DNA of 8,415 nucleotides, from contig DASYSL010000012.1 in the NCBI GenBank assembly GCA_036003365.1, positions 1 to 8,415 on the forward strand, read 5' to 3'. A program made the position numbers and the translations under genes. The notes under the pieces are model-generated. The model searched no databases. It was not told the origin of the DNA and saw only the letters and a list, made by a program, of their open reading frames with translations. This document shows, piece by piece, positions 6,528 through 8,415 of this stretch. Origin of the DNA: DASYSL01 sp036003365 (GTDB lineage Bacteria > Eisenbacteria > RBG-16-71-46 > DASYSL01). Position 1 is the stretch's first letter; every line of letters begins with the position of its first letter.

Positions 6528-6541
6528 TGAACAGATGTTCA
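6528..6541. promoter_or_regulatory. Operator palindrome TGAACA-N2-TGTTCA, probable ArsR-family binding site
   Basis: A perfect 6-2-6 inverted repeat lies 36 bp before the repressor ATG, in the divergent intergenic region. ArsR/SmtB repressors typically bind AT-rich 12-2-12 type sites with a TGAA/TTCA core, and this site fits that pattern. A second overlapping inverted repeat, GTGAAC-N12-GTTCAC (6527-6550), shares the left arm and adds a third GAAC/GTTC half-site. The location, just downstream of a TAGAAT -10 candidate, would allow autorepression. Binding is inferred; the palindrome itself is directly visible. Confidence 0.65.
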
Positions 6542-6553
6542 AACGTTCACCGC

Positions 6554-6583
6554 ATTCTAGGCAGCGGACGGGCCTCCGCGCAA
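6554..6583 (-). promoter_or_regulatory. Candidate sigma-70-type promoter of the iron-transport operon
   Basis: On the minus strand, TAGAAT (6559-6554, 5 of 6 matches to TATAAT) lies 18 bp after TTGCGC (6583-6578, 3 of 6 matches to TTGACA). The start site would fall near 6547, putting the operator palindrome at about +6 to +20, a position where a repressor would block transcription. The -35 is weak and the consensus of this lineage is unknown, so this is tentative. Confidence 0.35.
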
Positions 6584-6622
6584 GCCGTCGCGCCGAAACG
6601 GCTGTGATAGCATCGAAGAGGT

Positions 6623-7501
6623 ATGGAAGCCTTTCCGATACCGCCGGCCGATACTCGCGCCCAGGCCCGGGGACACTTCGCGGAGCTGGTGGGCGACGCC
6701 AAGCAGCCGCCGCTCATCGAGGCGGCTCTGGTCATCGCGCTCGAAGAGTGTCCGGACCTCACGGTGCGCAAGTATCTGGCGTGCCTGCACGCCTACCGCT
6801 CGGTCGTGGCCGACCGCATCCGCGAGGCGCAGGCAGCGGCTCCCGACCGCCTCTCCTTCGCCGATCGCCTTCGCATCCTCAACGCCTACGTCTTCGGCGA
6901 TCTCGGCTTCCACGGCGGGCCCGAAGTGTTTCGCGATCCGCGCGGCTCACTGCTCAACGAGGTGATCGATCGTCGCGTCGGGCTGCCGCTCACCCTCTCC
7001 CTCGTCTACATGGAGCTCGCGAAAGGGGCCGATCTCGAGCTGATCGGCGTGGGATTCCCGGGCCACTTCCTGGTCAAGACGCAGGGCGAAACCCCGGTGC
7101 GCCTGCTCGATCCGTTCCGCGGCGGCGTCGAATTGGATGTGGAGGATCTCGAGCAGCTGCTGCGCGAAGCGGGAGCGCCGAACGCCGATCTCGTGCAGTC
7201 GCTGCGAGCGGTCGACAACCGCACCATTCTGCGTCGTCTGCTCGCCAATCTGCGGCAGGTCTATCTCCTGCAGAACGAAACCGAGCGCGCGCTGGCTGCC
7301 GTCGAGCGTCTGCTCTTGCTCGATCCCGATTCTCCACAGGAATTGTACGAGTGCGGTCTCCTTTGCGGGCGTGTCGGCCGCTACGCGGAGGCCATCGCCG
7401 CGCTCGAGCGTCTCGCCGAAGTCGCCCCCGAGAGCGAATTGGCCGAGCGCGTGGAAGCGCATCTCGTGCGCTTCCGCTACTGGAGCTCGCGCCTCAACTA
7501 G
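6623..7501 (+). CDS. SirB1-like transglutaminase-fold protein with C-terminal TPR region
   Basis: 292 residues, soluble. Residues about 20-170 match the SirB1_N/transglutaminase-like family: DPRGSLLNEVIDRRVGLPLT (105-124), then GVGFPGHFLV (142-151) and LLDPFRGG (161-168). H148 and D163 correspond to the His and Asp of the transglutaminase triad. The position of the nucleophilic Cys, within the GLPLTLS segment, has no Cys, as in most SirB1-like proteins, so enzymatic activity is doubtful. Residues about 205-285 form helical repeats of TPR type (LLANLRQVYLLQNETERALA, then YECGLLCGRVGRYAEAIAAL). The cellular role of the family is unclear. The gene diverges from the iron operon and shares its 131-bp intergenic region; whether it shares regulation is unknown. 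The SD is ambiguous: GAAG is 4 bp from the ATG. Confidence 0.88.
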   Translation: MEAFPIPPADTRAQARGHFAELVGDAKQPPLIEAALVIALEECPDLTVRKYLACLHAYRSVVADRIREAQAAAPDRLSFADRLRILNAYVFGDLGFHGGPEVFRDPRGSLLNEVIDRRVGLPLTLSLVYMELAKGADLELIGVGFPGHFLVKTQGETPVRLLDPFRGGVELDVEDLEQLLREAGAPNADLVQSLRAVDNRTILRRLLANLRQVYLLQNETERALAAVERLLLLDPDSPQELYECGLLCGRVGRYAEAIAALERLAEVAPESELAERVEAHLVRFRYWSSRLN

Positions 7502-8415
7502 TCACTTTCGCGAATTCCACACGCCGGTTCATCGCCCGCCCTTCCGGCTTGTCGTTGGGCGCCAGAGGCGCGGTGTCGCCTTTGCCGTCGGTGACGAAGC
7601 GATCCGCGCCAATCCCGAATTGGTCGTTCAGCACCTTGGCCACCGAGGCCGCGCGCCGCTTGGAGAGATCGAGGTTCGAGGCCGTCGCGCCCACGTTGTC
7701 GGTGTGGCCCGTGATCTGCAAATGGACGTCGGCGTGCTTCTGCATATATGCGGATACCTGGCGCAGGACCGGCGCCGACTCCGGCATCACCACGTCCGAT
7801 CCGGTCGCGAAGCGAATGCCGTAGGTCACGAGCTTGCCCTGATCGAGCGCGTCCTGCGGCGGCTTGCAGCCCTCCGCGAAGCGCACGTTGGTGATCATGG
7901 GCTTGTTGGGCGATCCCAGACCGAAGTCGATCTCGACCGGAGTGCCCTTCTGGGTGACGTCGGGCACATTGGCCATGCGGTCACGGTCGACGTACACCTT
8001 GAGCGCGGTGCCGCGCGCCATGAACATGAAGTGGTGACGGCCGCCCGGCTCACCGAACGGCGTATCCGAAGAAAGCGGCCCCGACTGGAACCACATGTTG
8101 TGTCCCGAGTACGGGAAGATCGCTTCCCACGCCTTGTTGCCGTCGGCCGTCAGGGCGGCGAGGTCGAGCGTGTTGCCCGCATTGTCGAGCTGAGCAGCAT
8201 CGAACTCGAGCGTCCAGAACTCGGGCAGGTTGGGCGCCACCTTCATGTGCACGTGACCGTTGTTGCTCGTGCAGCGGAGCCAGCGCTCCCCCTGTTGCTC
8301 GGCGGTTTCCCAGGTTCCTTCCAGGAGCTTCCAGCGCGCCGGAAACTCTCCCAGCTCGTCCTGCGTGAAATCGTCGGCGAACAGCACCTTGTCGCCGGGC
8401 ACGAAGTCGAACTTC
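7494..8415 (-). CDS. OmpA-family outer-envelope protein, 5' end cut by right edge
   Basis: About 306 residues are visible, and the frame is open to the window edge (K-F-D-F-V-P-G-D-K-V is read in frame). An internal GTG at 8402 could mimic a start, but the coding sequence continues upstream of it. The last 110 residues are an OmpA-like peptidoglycan-binding domain: the opening strand YGIRFATGSDVV, then ITGHTDNVG, LDLSKRRAASVAKVL, and the closing motif NRRVEF. The Asp of HTDN and the Arg of SKRRA are the residues that hold diaminopimelate in this family. The first 190 residues (FADDFTQDELGEFPARWKLL onward) look like a beta-sandwich of the laminin-G/concanavalin type; that fold is inferred. It is probably anchored in or exported to the outer envelope; the signal sequence would lie beyond the edge. 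Its stop overlaps the end of the convergent SirB1-like gene by 8 bp. Confidence 0.88.
   Translation of the reverse strand, partial: KFDFVPGDKVLFADDFTQDELGEFPARWKLLEGTWETAEQQGERWLRCTSNNGHVHMKVAPNLPEFWTLEFDAAQLDNAGNTLDLAALTADGNKAWEAIFPYSGHNMWFQSGPLSSDTPFGEPGGRHHFMFMARGTALKVYVDRDRMANVPDVTQKGTPVEIDFGLGSPNKPMITNVRFAEGCKPPQDALDQGKLVTYGIRFATGSDVVMPESAPVLRQVSAYMQKHADVHLQITGHTDNVGATASNLDLSKRRAASVAKVLNDQFGIGADRFVTDGKGDTAPLAPNDKPEGRAMNRRVEFAKVTS

Noticed and set aside
6492..6542. TTG start giving a 17-residue longer ArsR repressor
   Set aside because: It would place the operator palindrome across the start codon and has no good SD; ATG 6491 has GGAG at 6 bp.
6583..6603. Hairpin AGCCGT-N9-ACGGCT upstream of the SirB1-like gene
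   Set aside because: It is a short stem with no T-run and no match to a known riboswitch or leader; not distinguishable from chance.
6187..7824. 545-codon plus-strand frame crossing the repressor and SirB1-like genes
   Set aside because: It runs antisense to one confirmed gene and out of frame through another, is Arg/Ser-rich and low in complexity, and has no family features.
1..8415. CRISPR arrays, tRNA or rRNA genes, insertion sequences and Fur boxes
   Set aside because: I looked for regularly spaced repeats, cloverleaf or rRNA segments, transposase motifs and a GATAATGATAATCATTATC-like site and saw none.

Overview
This is a GC-rich window from a Gram-negative bacterium. The Gram-negative assignment rests on an OmpA-type peptidoglycan-binding protein and lipoprotein-free secreted or inner-membrane proteins with classical signals. 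Gene style (high GC, tightly packed genes, a secreted protein of no known family, an OmpA protein with a beta-sandwich-like front half) would fit an environmental lineage such as Candidatus Eisenbacteria or a relative. That placement is a guess; no rRNA or other phylogenetic marker is present.

Layout. Positions 1-266 (minus) hold the first 88 codons of a secreted protein cut by the left edge. From 323 to about 6491, seven genes lie head to tail on the minus strand. In transcription order they are: an ArsR/SmtB-type repressor (6491-6108); an FTR1 iron permease fused to a DUF2318 Cys-rich domain (6095-4824); two FtsX/MacB-like permeases (4820-3519 and 3522-2305, joined by an ATGA overlap); an ABC ATPase fused to a DtxR/MntR-like metal-sensing module (2300-1182); a 7Fe-type ferredoxin (1096-836); and a small membrane-anchored protein with a CxCxC tail (796-323). 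Spacings of -4 to 12 bp join the first five genes. The ferredoxin follows after 85 bp and the small protein after a further 39 bp. A 131-bp divergent intergenic region (6492-6622) holds a perfect TGAACA-N2-TGTTCA palindrome, the kind of operator ArsR/SmtB repressors bind. On the right, 6623-7501 (plus) encodes a SirB1-like transglutaminase-fold/TPR protein. It is convergent with, and overlaps by 8 bp, a partial OmpA-family gene (7494-8415, minus) whose start lies beyond the right edge.

How it fits together. FTR1 + DUF2318 + two FtsX permeases + ABC ATPase is the core of the Campylobacter p19-type (Cj1658-1663-like) iron uptake locus. The periplasmic P19 copper/iron-binding protein of that system is not in this window. 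The most unusual element is the ABC ATPase whose C-terminal third resembles an iron-dependent repressor. It keeps the DtxR metal ligands (Cys, Glu, His) but has a shortened, weak helix-turn-helix. I infer that it may sense cytoplasmic Fe/Mn and adjust transport at the protein level, as the C-terminal domains of MetN and ModC do for their substrates. An ArsR-type repressor at the head of the operon would add a transcriptional layer.
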